Shown here: piece after piece, positions 25,237 to 34,059 of the stretch
Numbering within the stretch: the first letter of the stretch is position 1
How the letters are laid out: every line of letters starts with the position of its first letter
Assembly (NCBI RefSeq): GCF_001403875.1
Contig: NZ_LN884297.1
Span: forward strand, 434,001-498,000
Direction of reading: 5' to 3'
DNA: 64,000 nt
Source of the DNA: Paenibacillus ihumii
GTDB taxonomy: Bacteria; Bacillota; Bacilli; Paenibacillales; Paenibacillaceae
Made by a program: the position numbers and the translations under genes
Notes under the pieces: generated by a model
Seen by the model: the letters and a program-made list of their open reading frames with translations, nothing else
Database searches by the model: none
What the model was told of the DNA's origin: nothing

Positions 25237-27255
25237 TTAATTCTGCGGCTTCTGCTTCTTAGGTACGCCATCCAGCCCGTATTCCTGATCGTACGCATCA
25301 AAGATTTTGCGCGCAATCGGCGCCGCGCTCGTCGAACCGAATCCCCCCTCCGGAACAACGACTGCTACCGCAAGCTTGGGATTCTCCCGCGGGGCAAAAG
25401 CGATAAACACTCCATTATCGATTTTATGGCCTTTGTAATCCTGCTGGGAGGTTCCCGTCTTCCGGGCAAAATCATAAGGGAAGCCGTTAAAAGCCGAAAC
25501 CTCTGTCTTCATCCCGCCGATGACCTCGTTCCAGTGCTCTTTTTTAAAGTTCACTTCATTCAGCACCTTCGGCTTGATCTCCTTAATGAGGTTTCCATTG
25601 GAATCGGTAATCCTGCTGACGAGATGCGGCTCCATTCGTTTGCCGCGGCTCGCCAGGGTAGCGGCATACTGCGCTAATTGCAGGGGAGTATATTTCGCCT
25701 GCTGGCCGAACGAGGCATAGACCAGCCTGGCCAGCGGCGTCTCTCTCTCATCCCGGTAATCAAGCGTGCCATGGAACTCTCTCGGCAGATCAATGCCCGT
25801 TGATACACCCAGCCCAAACTCTTTCATGTACCGGTCCCATACCTCGATCCCTTCGCTTCGATGCATGCTGTAAAGCCTCTTCCCGACCATATCGACCATA
25901 AAGGCGTTCGAGGATTTGGTTATCGCCCTGGAGGGGCGCATCGAGCCGTAAGCATAACGCCCGGAGTTGCGGACGCTGGAGGAATTATTCTTCCCGAAAT
26001 AAGCGATTCCCTTATCATTATAAGTTGTATTCGTCGAGAAGAAGCCTTCGTTCAAACCGATGAGAACCGACAAGGGCTTAACCGTCGAACCGAGATATAC
26101 CGTGGATTCAAAAATGTGGCCCGAGCGTCCCGAGCTGATCGGGGTAATCGTCCCGTTCTGATAATTGGTCTCGATCCGCTTCCAATCCTCAGCAGATATC
26201 CCGCCGCTCTGCCATACGTTCACGTCATAATCGGGCATGCTGGCCATCGCCACAATATTTCCGGTCTCTACCTCCATGGCGACGGCATACCCGGTTTTCG
26301 CGTCCGGGTGCAGCCTGCCGGATACCCGGTTGCTGTGCAGCCATTTCAACTGGTCGCTGATGGCCTGCTGCGCGGCAAGCTGCACGTTCTTATTGAGGGT
26401 CGTATGCAGGTCGTAGCCCTTCTCCGGGGCCGTCCATTCCGGGATGCCTTTAGCCATGTTGCGGGAGTTGACTGATATTTTCTTGAACCCGTTTTTACCG
26501 CGCAGCTCATTTTGGTAATACAGCTCAAGCCCGTCATAGCCGACGTTCTCAGCTTCCGTATACTGGAGGGCCGGATCGGAGCCTTCCCTGGCTTTTAACT
26601 CTATGTAATAATCCCAGGTCGTCGAAGCGTTCGCATATTTCCTCATGTAGCCGATCGTCTGAACGGCCACTCGGTCCTGATCGTAATGCCGGACGCTCTC
26701 CTCAATGATTTCAATCCCGGGGAAGCGTTCCTTCCGCTCGAGGAAATAAGCAATCTCCTGCCGGGTCAGGCCCATCTTGATCCGCCGGGGCTCAAAGCCG
26801 CTAGCCTTCCGGTATTCCAGATCCATCGCATCGATAATGTCCTCAAGCGTCATCGGAGCGCTATTCGGGTCGCCATGAGCATCGAAGCCCGACTTCAGCC
26901 TCTCCGCCAAAGCCACAGCCTCGGGCCGATTCTCCCTGCCCCTCTCTGTACTGCTGCTGTAATCCTTCTGCAGCGTAATATACAAGGATTGCACCGAAAT
27001 AGAGTACGCGAGCCTCTCTCCCCCGGCTGCATATATCGTCCCCCGGATCGGCGGAAGCGGAACATCCTTAACCTTCAGCTCCATTCCTTGCTCCGCCAGT
27101 GACGGCCCTTCGACGAACTGCAGAATAGCCAGCCGGATGATCATCACTGTAAAGATAGCGAATGCGCTGAAGAAAAACACATTAAGGCGAATATTGAAAT
27201 GGCGCTGCAGCCTGCCGTCATGATCAGAGGAATTCTTGGAATAAATGCTTTTCAT
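25237..27255 (-). CDS. Penicillin-binding transpeptidase (class B, PBP2 type), copy A
   Basis: 672-residue class B PBP. One N-terminal membrane helix (NVFFFSAFAIFTVMIIRLAIL), a dimerisation domain beginning VPLPPIRGTIYAAGG, and a transpeptidase domain with catalytic STVK, SSN and KTGTS motifs in the right order. It cross-links peptidoglycan outside the cell, probably for elongation or spore wall. ATG at 27255 with GGGGAGC upstream. About three quarters of residues agree with the next gene, with near identity in the C-terminal third: a tandem duplication. It has its own terminator. Confidence 0.88.
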   Translation of the reverse strand: MKSIYSKNSSDHDGRLQRHFNIRLNVFFFSAFAIFTVMIIRLAILQFVEGPSLAEQGMELKVKDVPLPPIRGTIYAAGGERLAYSISVQSLYITLQKDYSSSTERGRENRPEAVALAERLKSGFDAHGDPNSAPMTLEDIIDAMDLEYRKASGFEPRRIKMGLTRQEIAYFLERKERFPGIEIIEESVRHYDQDRVAVQTIGYMRKYANASTTWDYYIELKAREGSDPALQYTEAENVGYDGLELYYQNELRGKNGFKKISVNSRNMAKGIPEWTAPEKGYDLHTTLNKNVQLAAQQAISDQLKWLHSNRVSGRLHPDAKTGYAVAMEVETGNIVAMASMPDYDVNVWQSGGISAEDWKRIETNYQNGTITPISSGRSGHIFESTVYLGSTVKPLSVLIGLNEGFFSTNTTYNDKGIAYFGKNNSSSVRNSGRYAYGSMRPSRAITKSSNAFMVDMVGKRLYSMHRSEGIEVWDRYMKEFGLGVSTGIDLPREFHGTLDYRDERETPLARLVYASFGQQAKYTPLQLAQYAATLASRGKRMEPHLVSRITDSNGNLIKEIKPKVLNEVNFKKEHWNEVIGGMKTEVSAFNGFPYDFARKTGTSQQDYKGHKIDNGVFIAFAPRENPKLAVAVVVPEGGFGSTSAAPIARKIFDAYDQEYGLDGVPKKQKPQN

Positions 27256-27414
27256 CGCTAAGCTCCCCATTTTCCATAAATATCTCAATGCATGAAATAA
27301 TTGTAACATGGGGAATAAGCAATGAGCCAGAGTCTTTCGAACTTAGCCACCATCAAGAAAATCAATCCATATCGGTTCGGAGCGCGGAGACGGCCTAAAA
27401 TACACAGCTGACGA

Positions 27415-27456
27415 TAAAAAAGCGGCTCCCCTGATCTTTTGCGATCGGGAGCCGCT
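27415..27456 (-). terminator. Terminator of penicillin-binding protein copy B
   Basis: AGCGGCTCCC / GGGAGCCGCT with internal GATC pairing, followed on the minus strand by TTTTTTA; lies between the two PBP genes. Confidence 0.9.
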
Positions 27457-27487
27457 TCTCGTCCACCCTTTGGGCGATACAAATTTG

Positions 27488-29536
27488 CTAGTTTCCGTCC
27501 GATTCCGAGCCGGACTGCGTAGTTTTAGCCTTCTTCGGCACGCCATCGAGGCCGTATTCCTGATCGTACGCGTCAAAAATTTTGCGTGCGATCGGCGCAG
27601 CGCTCATGGAACCGAACCCGCCCTCTGGGACAACTACTGCTACAGCGAGCTTCGGATTCTCCCGCGGGGCAAAGGCGATGAACACCCCATTATCGATCAT
27701 TTTACCGCGGTAGCTCTGCTCTGACGTTCCCGTCTTCCGGGCAAAATCATAAGGGAAGCCGTTGAATGCGGAGACATCCGTCTTCATGCCGCTGATAACC
27801 TCGTTCCAGTGCTCCTTCTTGAAATTCACTTCATTCAGCACCGTAGGCTCGAATTCCTTGACGATATTCCCGTCGGAATCGGTAATTTTGCTGACGAGAT
27901 GGGGCTCCATCCGCTTGCCGCGGCTGGCCAGGGTTGCAGCGTATTGAGCCAGCTGCATGGCGGTATATTTCCCCTGCTGCCCAAAGGAGGCATAGACCAA
28001 TCTGGCCAGCGGCGTCTCGTTCTCATCCTTGTATTCGAGCTTGCCCAAATATTCCGAGGGAAGGTCGATTCCAGTTGAGACGCCGAGTCCGAATTCCTTC
28101 ATGTACTTATCCCATACTTCGATGCCTTCGGCCTGGTATTTGCCATACAGCTTCTCCCCGACCATATCAACCATGAAGGTATTCGACGATTTATAAATGG
28201 CCCGCGACGGCTTCATCGCCCCATAAGCATGGCTGCCTGAGTTCCGCACCCGGGAGGAGTCGTTTCGCCCGAAATACGTAACCCCTCTGTCATTGTAGGT
28301 TGTATTCGTCGTGAACAGCCCTTCGTTCAATCCGATCAGAACGGATAGCGGCTTGATCGTCGAGCCGAGCAGCACCGTCGATTCGAAGTTATGGCCCGAG
28401 CGGCCCGAGCCGAACGGCGTTATCGTTCCGTTCTTGTAGCTGTTCTCGATCTGCTTCCATGTATCGCTGCTCACGCCGCCGCTCTTCCACACGTTCGAAT
28501 CGTAATCAGGCACGCTCGCCATGGCAATGATATTTCCGGTTTCTACTTCCATAGCTACGGCATAACCCGTTTTGGCGTTGGGATGCGTCCTGCCGGACAC
28601 CGGATTGCTGTGGAGCCATTTGAGCTGGTCGGTAATGGCCTGCTGCGCGGTGAGCTGCACAGACTTATTGATTGTCGTATGCAAATCATAGCCCTTCTGC
28701 GGAGCCGTCAGCTCTGGTATGCCCGACGCCATGTTCCGCGGGTCGATCGGAACGCTCTTATAGCCGTTCTTCCCCCGCAGCTCATGCTGATACTGCATTT
28801 CCAGACCGTCGAAGCCCACAAATTCCTCCGCCGTATACTCTAGACCCGGATCCTTGTTCTCCGAGGCCATCGCTTCCCTGACCGATTCATACCAGGGAAT
28901 GTCCAGCGTAGAGCTGAACTTGCGCAGATAACCGATGGTCTGCACGGCAACCCGGTCCTCATCGTAATGCCGGATGCTCTCCTCCACAATGTCGATCCCC
29001 GGGAACTGATCCTTCCGCTCCAGGAAATAGGCGACTTCCTGATCCGTCAAATCGATCTTGATGCGGCGCGGCGCGAAGCCATTGGCTCTTCGGTACTCCA
29101 GATCCATTGCATCGACGATGTCCTCGAGCGTCATCGGCGTAGCGTTCGCATCTCCGTATTTATCGAAGGCCGCCTTCAGCTTCTCTGCCAGGGCGATCGC
29201 CTCGGGCCGGTTCTCCTTCCCTTTGGTCGTGCTCTTGCTGTAATCCTTCTGCAGCGTAATATACAGGGACTGTACCGGCGTCGAATAAGCCAGCTTCTCT
29301 CCGCCAGCCGCATAAATCGTCCCCCGCATCGGCGGAAGCGGAACATCCTTCACTCTAAGGCCGGTCCCCTGCTGTGCCAGCGTCGGACCCTCGACAAATT
29401 GCAATATGGCCAGCCGTACGATGATCACCGTAAAGATGGCAAACGCACTGAAGAAGAACAAATTAAGGCGGATATTGAAATGGCGCTGCAGCTGTATTTC
29501 CTGCTCGCGCGGATCATCTGAATACATCTTTTTCAT
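27488..29536 (-). CDS. Penicillin-binding transpeptidase (class B, PBP2 type), copy B
   Basis: 682-residue paralogue of copy A with the same layout: N-terminal helix, VPLPPMRGTIYAAGG, STIK catalytic motif (STVK in copy A), SSN, and KTGTS. The C-terminus carries an extra Ser/Gly/Asp tail. Start ATG 29536; the site in front is weak (AAGTGAG). It follows the membrane-transglutaminase gene at 107 bp and may be cotranscribed with it, while copy A is separated by a terminator. Confidence 0.88.
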   Translation of the reverse strand: MKKMYSDDPREQEIQLQRHFNIRLNLFFFSAFAIFTVIIVRLAILQFVEGPTLAQQGTGLRVKDVPLPPMRGTIYAAGGEKLAYSTPVQSLYITLQKDYSKSTTKGKENRPEAIALAEKLKAAFDKYGDANATPMTLEDIVDAMDLEYRRANGFAPRRIKIDLTDQEVAYFLERKDQFPGIDIVEESIRHYDEDRVAVQTIGYLRKFSSTLDIPWYESVREAMASENKDPGLEYTAEEFVGFDGLEMQYQHELRGKNGYKSVPIDPRNMASGIPELTAPQKGYDLHTTINKSVQLTAQQAITDQLKWLHSNPVSGRTHPNAKTGYAVAMEVETGNIIAMASVPDYDSNVWKSGGVSSDTWKQIENSYKNGTITPFGSGRSGHNFESTVLLGSTIKPLSVLIGLNEGLFTTNTTYNDRGVTYFGRNDSSRVRNSGSHAYGAMKPSRAIYKSSNTFMVDMVGEKLYGKYQAEGIEVWDKYMKEFGLGVSTGIDLPSEYLGKLEYKDENETPLARLVYASFGQQGKYTAMQLAQYAATLASRGKRMEPHLVSKITDSDGNIVKEFEPTVLNEVNFKKEHWNEVISGMKTDVSAFNGFPYDFARKTGTSEQSYRGKMIDNGVFIAFAPRENPKLAVAVVVPEGGFGSMSAAPIARKIFDAYDQEYGLDGVPKKAKTTQSGSESDGN

Positions 29537-29643
29537 GGCCTGAATCTCACTTTCTCTTGTTCGCGCAATAATACGTTTATTGTATTGTAACATACCCTGC
29601 AGGAGTCATTTCAAGCGGGGACAAGCCCTTGGCGGAGTCTTGC

Positions 29644-30795
29644 TTAAATGACCTTGCCAGCGATATGGGTCTCATGAAAAGCAGGCGGATTAAACCAGTC
29701 CCCACTGCGCGCCCAGGTCGCATCGAGCGGAACCCAAGCATCCTTCTCGGACAGATATACCTCATTCCAGGCATGCGGGCCGTAACCGCCCCGGCCATCA
29801 TAGCCAAGTCCAGTCACGACTTTGACCTTCAGCCCCTGCGAACGAGCCATCACAGCATATAAGCGGGAATAATCAATGCATACGCCGCGCTTGCTGTCGA
29901 AGGTCATCTGCGGCGTCTGCTCGCGCCAGTTGTCATTCTCCTCATAATCCCTGACTTTGTCGTAATCATAGGCCACCCTGGTTCCGATCCACTCATAGAG
30001 CCGGCGCGCCTTCTCCTCATCGCTACGCGCATCCGCGGTGATCTGGGCAGCAGCCTGCTCAATGTCCCGTGGAATTTCAGCATCGATAACCTCATACCTG
30101 CGCTGCAGGATGCCGTTTAATTCCTCCCCGACCTCCCGGGTAAACACCGGGAGCTTATCCTTGATCAGCTCGCCGGTTAACGGCTCGATAATCGTCCGGG
30201 CCCCTTGCTGGTATACAGGAGACGCTTCTACGTAGCGGCTGAAGCCGCTATTGGGGAACAAAGTAACCACAATGAACAGCATCGCAATGACCATCAGGCA
30301 GCGCGCCGCCCCGATGACCGCTCCGATTCCGGCTCCCATGAGACGGCTGATCCATGAAGCCGCCCCCTCCCGGCCGGAAGCAATCCTCCCGAACAAGGAG
30401 TCGCTGCCAAAGGCGAAGGCGCAGATCAGTCCCAGTACGGAGCGTATCAGCCAATAGCTGAGGATAAACACTACGGCAACGCGCATTAGCGGAAAATCCC
30501 TCACCGCCGTAACGAGCGTATAGTAAAGCTGTTCCCACCTCGACAGTTCCCGGACAGGTGCAGCCAAGCCGCCGAGCCACTCCTGCACCTTCGGAGCGAT
30601 CCATATCGTGAACGGAACGGATGCCGCAATGCTGACCAGCGACAGCAGCCCTCCGCTGAACAGCGTGAACAACCGGCCCGCCGAACGGGATGCCCCCCGC
30701 AGCAGGCCCTGCAGGATTGAAATAGCCATAATGAGCATGAGCAAGGCGGAAATCATGTTGTATTCCCGCAAACCATCTATCCAGATTTCCGTCAT
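29644..30795 (-). CDS. Membrane-anchored transglutaminase-like protein with CvpA-like N-terminus
   Basis: 383 residues. The first ~190 form four to five membrane helices resembling CvpA (MISALLMLIMAISILQGLLRG, then LSYWLIRSVLGL and a Gly-rich helix). The last ~150 are a transglutaminase/papain-like core with Cys in KRGVCIDYSRLYAVMA, His in GPHAWNEV and Asp in PLDATW, so the triad is complete. The catalytic part should face outside if topology matches CvpA. Next to two PBPs, a role in envelope protein or wall processing is an inference. Starts behind GTAGGGGGCGG. Confidence 0.75.
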   Translation of the reverse strand: MTEIWIDGLREYNMISALLMLIMAISILQGLLRGASRSAGRLFTLFSGGLLSLVSIAASVPFTIWIAPKVQEWLGGLAAPVRELSRWEQLYYTLVTAVRDFPLMRVAVVFILSYWLIRSVLGLICAFAFGSDSLFGRIASGREGAASWISRLMGAGIGAVIGAARCLMVIAMLFIVVTLFPNSGFSRYVEASPVYQQGARTIIEPLTGELIKDKLPVFTREVGEELNGILQRRYEVIDAEIPRDIEQAAAQITADARSDEEKARRLYEWIGTRVAYDYDKVRDYEENDNWREQTPQMTFDSKRGVCIDYSRLYAVMARSQGLKVKVVTGLGYDGRGGYGPHAWNEVYLSEKDAWVPLDATWARSGDWFNPPAFHETHIAGKVI

Positions 30796-30816
30796 GTCCG
30801 CCCCCTACCGTTTTAC

Positions 30817-31260
30817 TTATTTAGCGCTTTTCTTCGCCTCCTGCACGAAGGCCTCCAGTGTATCGCTCATCTTCCATTCGCCGAGGGACACGCCGCGAAA
30901 GACAACCTTCACCTTGTCCTTGCCCGGCGTCCCCGTCACCTCCAGGTTCGGCGTTGTGATCGTGAATGTCCCGTCGCCATTCTGAGTCCACTTGGCCTCC
31001 TTGGCTTCATTCTTCATCGCGTTCAATACTTCATTCTTGCTGTATTCCACTGCCTGATCCTTGACTGCATTAACCGCATCCCCGATATCCTTTAAGGAAA
31101 TGCCGCTGTAAATCACAATAAACGCAGCGATAACCAGCACCAATGCCCATTTAACTACAGTCTTCACCAAATTTACGATCAGAAGCAGCGCAACCAGGGC
31201 AATGACGATCACCAGCCAGTTCTGCTTCAGAAATTCGGTCCACACCTGCACATCCATCAT
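30817..31260 (-). CDS. Small membrane protein of unknown function
   Basis: 147 residues: two closely spaced hydrophobic helices (about 11-50), an amphipathic Lys/Glu-rich helix, and a beta-rich C-terminal part (GTFTITTPNLEVTG). I do not recognise a family. Start taken at ATG 31260 (GAGG 8 bp upstream); GTG 31269 and ATG 31257 are alternatives. It ends 21 bp before the transglutaminase gene and is very likely in the same operon. Confidence 0.6.
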   Translation of the reverse strand: MMDVQVWTEFLKQNWLVIVIALVALLLIVNLVKTVVKWALVLVIAAFIVIYSGISLKDIGDAVNAVKDQAVEYSKNEVLNAMKNEAKEAKWTQNGDGTFTITTPNLEVTGTPGKDKVKVVFRGVSLGEWKMSDTLEAFVQEAKKSAK

Positions 31261-31505
31261 CAACAACACCTCTAACGTCTTATATTCTCTTAATTAAACG
31301 CAGCAGACTTCAACTTAGTTTCATCTTAAAATTAAGGACTCCATAGTGTTAGTTATTATACATGATTGACCTGAGCGATGTCAGCTAACCCTTGTTTATT
31401 GCCCGGTATTCAAGGAAAAGCGCTGCCTGTTCGCGGAAAAGGGTATAAGTTCGTCCCCTTCGACGTACAAGTAGAGCATAAGGGAAATACTCAGGAGGGC
31501 AAGGT

Positions 31506-32672
31506 ATGATGAAAATGGCATTTTGGCTCTACTTTTTTTTGTTCCTCGCTTTCTTCGATCTGCACGCGCAGTACCCCATTCTAACCCCCTTCGCGCTTTC
31601 GATCGGGGCAGCCCCCGTGTTTATCGGCTGGATGATGGGGATCTATGCCCTCACACATTTGCCTGGCAACCTGATCGCCGGCCAGGGCGTAGACAAGCAC
31701 GGCAGCAAGGGGTACATGGTCTTCAGCCTGATCTCCGCCGGGATCATCCTGCTGCTGCAGGCGCATGTTACCGAGCCTTGGCAGCTTCTAGTTCTCCGCT
31801 CCATCAGCGGCTTCGTGCTGGCCTTTCTGTCACCAGCCTGTCTGGCGCTGCTCGCCTCGCTGTCCAGAGATCCCGTTGCCCAAGGCAAGCTGATGGCCGG
31901 GCATGGTGTCGTGCATACCCTCGCTTCCGTCGTTTCCCCGGCAGCCGGCGCATTTCTGGTCGCCCAAAGCGGCTACTCCATGACCTTTCAATCCCTGGGC
32001 TGGCTGCTGATCGTCACCGGGGTTATTGCGATATTCATGATCCATGAGCCTCGCCAGAACGGTATTCAGCTGCAGGGAATCGCCAGTACGAACGAGCGCG
32101 CACCGGGGGTATTCCGGGTAATTCCCCTGAGGTACTTCCTGCTGCCCTTTGCGGTATCCTGCTCGCAGGGGATATTGTTCTTCGAGCTCCCGCTGCAGCT
32201 GGGCGGTACGGAGGGCATTATGCATACAGGGATCAGCTTTTCGATTATAAGCCTGGGTGCATTGGTTACCTTGTCAATGCTGTTTCTAAGTCATTATTCA
32301 CCTTACTTGCGAACCCATCTGGGGACATTGGGAATCGCCCTGTCCTTCTTCTCCCTCGCCGCCCTGGATGCCGTTCCGCTGGCCGTGTCGCTGTTTGCGC
32401 TCGGCATTGCCAAAGGCGTGGTATATCCCGCCATGTCCTCCCTATTCATCGACCTGAGCGGCGGAGAACGCCTCGGCACCGTCTTCTCCCTGCAATCGAT
32501 CGCCATGTCGGTCGGTTCCTTCATAGGACCCATTGCCGCAGGGGCCATCCATGGCTCGTACTCTCCCTATTTTGCCGCTTTCCTGCTCCTGATGAGCGTG
32601 CTCATCGCCGTACCGCCCGTGCGCAAAAAAGGACTGAGCCTGCCTCCCCTGACAACGAACCAAATTCATTAA
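31506..32672 (+). CDS. MFS transporter
   Basis: 388 residues with twelve predicted helices and the MFS motif between helices 2 and 3 (NLIAGQGVDKHGSKG, a GxxxDxxGxR/K variant). Resembles drug or sugar-efflux type MFS proteins; substrate unknown. Start behind AGGAGGGC. Divergent from the small membrane protein gene. Confidence 0.8.
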   Translation: MMKMAFWLYFFLFLAFFDLHAQYPILTPFALSIGAAPVFIGWMMGIYALTHLPGNLIAGQGVDKHGSKGYMVFSLISAGIILLLQAHVTEPWQLLVLRSISGFVLAFLSPACLALLASLSRDPVAQGKLMAGHGVVHTLASVVSPAAGAFLVAQSGYSMTFQSLGWLLIVTGVIAIFMIHEPRQNGIQLQGIASTNERAPGVFRVIPLRYFLLPFAVSCSQGILFFELPLQLGGTEGIMHTGISFSIISLGALVTLSMLFLSHYSPYLRTHLGTLGIALSFFSLAALDAVPLAVSLFALGIAKGVVYPAMSSLFIDLSGGERLGTVFSLQSIAMSVGSFIGPIAAGAIHGSYSPYFAAFLLLMSVLIAVPPVRKKGLSLPPLTTNQIH

Positions 32673-32810
32673 TCTAGGAGCCGGGCCATGCCGCCGGCGT
32701 TTTACCTGCGCTTCTTTTTCCGCCTTTAGGCTGCTGCACAGGGCAATAGTAATGCAGGCACATAGTATAATGTGTAGTCACCTACCAATGCGGAAAGTGA
32801 GGTGAAAGAA

Positions 32811-32936
32811 ATGGGCCACATCGATCCTTGTTGCAAACCTGGACCGGTCGCGCCAGGCGGATTCTGGACATCCACAGGAACAATCCTCGTATTGTACATT
32901 CTACTGGTGATCATTCTCCGCGCTCCTCTGTACTAA
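32811..32936 (+). CDS. Tiny YjcZ-like membrane protein
   Basis: 41 codons: a short N-terminus with Cys-Cys and Pro/Gly (DPCCKPGPVAPGGFW) followed by a hydrophobic helix (TILVLYILLVIILRAPLY). The Gly/Phe-then-helix layout is like the YjcZ family of small spore-associated proteins. GAGGTGA sits 8 bp before the ATG. Too short for usual ORF calling; supported by site, TM helix and a following terminator. Confidence 0.6.
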   Translation: MGHIDPCCKPGPVAPGGFWTSTGTILVLYILLVIILRAPLY

Positions 32937-32959
32937 TATCATCCATGCTTTGCCTATAG

Positions 32960-32988
32960 CGGTCTGCCGGCGGCAGGCCGTTTGCTTT
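32960..32988 (+). terminator. Terminator after the YjcZ-like gene
   Basis: CGGTCTGCC / GGCAGGCCG stem followed by TTTGCTTTTGG. Confidence 0.7.
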
Positions 32989-33070
32989 TGGCGTTTTGCA
33001 TGAACGGCGGCCGCGGTATACACTAGAGAAGACAGACTAATTCGATAACGGCCAGCCTGAGGTGATTGAT

Positions 33071-33418
33071 TTGCCGATTTACATCATCGTTGAAGGAAAA
33101 AATGACCGCAGCAAGCTCCGTCCTCTGCTGAGCGAGGAAATTTCGATCCTGTGCACCTTCGGCACGCTGAATTCCGCGAAGCTGGAAGCGCTGCGCAAGC
33201 AAGTGAAAGATGACGAAGTATTCTTATTCTTGGACAATGATTCCTCCGGCAAGCGAATCCGCGGCGTGCTTCGCGACGCTTTCCCGGACGCCGTCCAGAT
33301 CTATACCAGGCGAGGCTACGCCGGGGTAGAGGGGACACCGGAAGAATACCTTATCGCACAATTAGAAAAAGCCGGGCTGGAGGATTACATCAACTATCCC
33401 CCGCCCAGCTTCATTTAA
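33071..33418 (+). CDS. Toprim domain protein
   Basis: 115 residues that are essentially one Toprim domain: catalytic Glu in IIVEGKND and the metal-binding DxD motif FLFLDNDSSG, then RRGYAGVEGTPEEYL. Similar stand-alone Toprim proteins (YusF-like, related to RNase M5) are frequent in Bacilli; substrate unknown, probably RNA or DNA. The TTG at 33071 follows GAGGTGATTGAT; GTG 33062 would overlap the site. Convergent with the SCO gene. Confidence 0.75.
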   Translation: MPIYIIVEGKNDRSKLRPLLSEEISILCTFGTLNSAKLEALRKQVKDDEVFLFLDNDSSGKRIRGVLRDAFPDAVQIYTRRGYAGVEGTPEEYLIAQLEKAGLEDYINYPPPSFI

Positions 33419-33425
33419 AAGCTTC

Positions 33426-34025
33426 CTATTCCTTCACCAGCCCGGCTACAACATCCGTAATCTCCTCCGCACTTGCCTCGGGACGGAACATCTGCCGAAT
33501 GTTTCCCTCGCGGTCGACGAGCCCGATCAGGTCCATATGAACAAAGTTCCCCTCCTTGTCCTGGTTCACCAGGATTTTGAAGGAATTCATCGCCAAATCG
33601 ATGACCTGCTTCTGATCTCCCCGCAGGAAATACCAACCGGAATAATCCGCTTTGAATTTATCGCCGAACTCCTTAAGCCTCTCCCTCGTATCTCTCTCCG
33701 GATCGAAGGTAATCGACACAATCGTCGCATCCTTGCCGAATATCCCCTTCTCCTTCAGCCCGTCTTGAACCTGAGAGAGCCTTAGCGTAGTGACCGGACA
33801 CACGTCCGGGCAATGGGAGAAGAAGAAATAGAACAGCCTGACCTTCCCGTTCGTATCCTTCAATGCTACGTTGCTGCCATCCACGTTCTCCAGCGAGAAC
33901 GGCGCTACCGTCCCGATGACCGGAAGCTTCGGTCTCGAGAAGGAGCCCCAGAGCAAATATACCGCAAGCCCTACGCATATGGCCAGCATGATCCACGTCC
34001 ATTTATACTTCTTCAACAGAGTCAT
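33426..34025 (-). CDS. SCO1/SenC family copper chaperone
   Basis: 199 residues: one N-terminal membrane helix (WIMLAICVGLAVYLLW), then a thioredoxin-like domain with CPDVCP (copper-binding CxxxC) and the distal His in NFVHMDLIGLVD. It delivers copper to, or reduces, the CuA site of cytochrome oxidase outside the membrane. Adjacent to heme O synthase, as expected for oxidase maturation; B. subtilis YpmQ is the counterpart. Confidence 0.85.
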   Translation of the reverse strand: MTLLKKYKWTWIMLAICVGLAVYLLWGSFSRPKLPVIGTVAPFSLENVDGSNVALKDTNGKVRLFYFFFSHCPDVCPVTTLRLSQVQDGLKEKGIFGKDATIVSITFDPERDTRERLKEFGDKFKADYSGWYFLRGDQKQVIDLAMNSFKILVNQDKEGNFVHMDLIGLVDREGNIRQMFRPEASAEEITDVVAGLVKE

Positions 34026-34059
34026 TGCAGTCCTCCAACATCAGCTTCTATCCCGCCGA

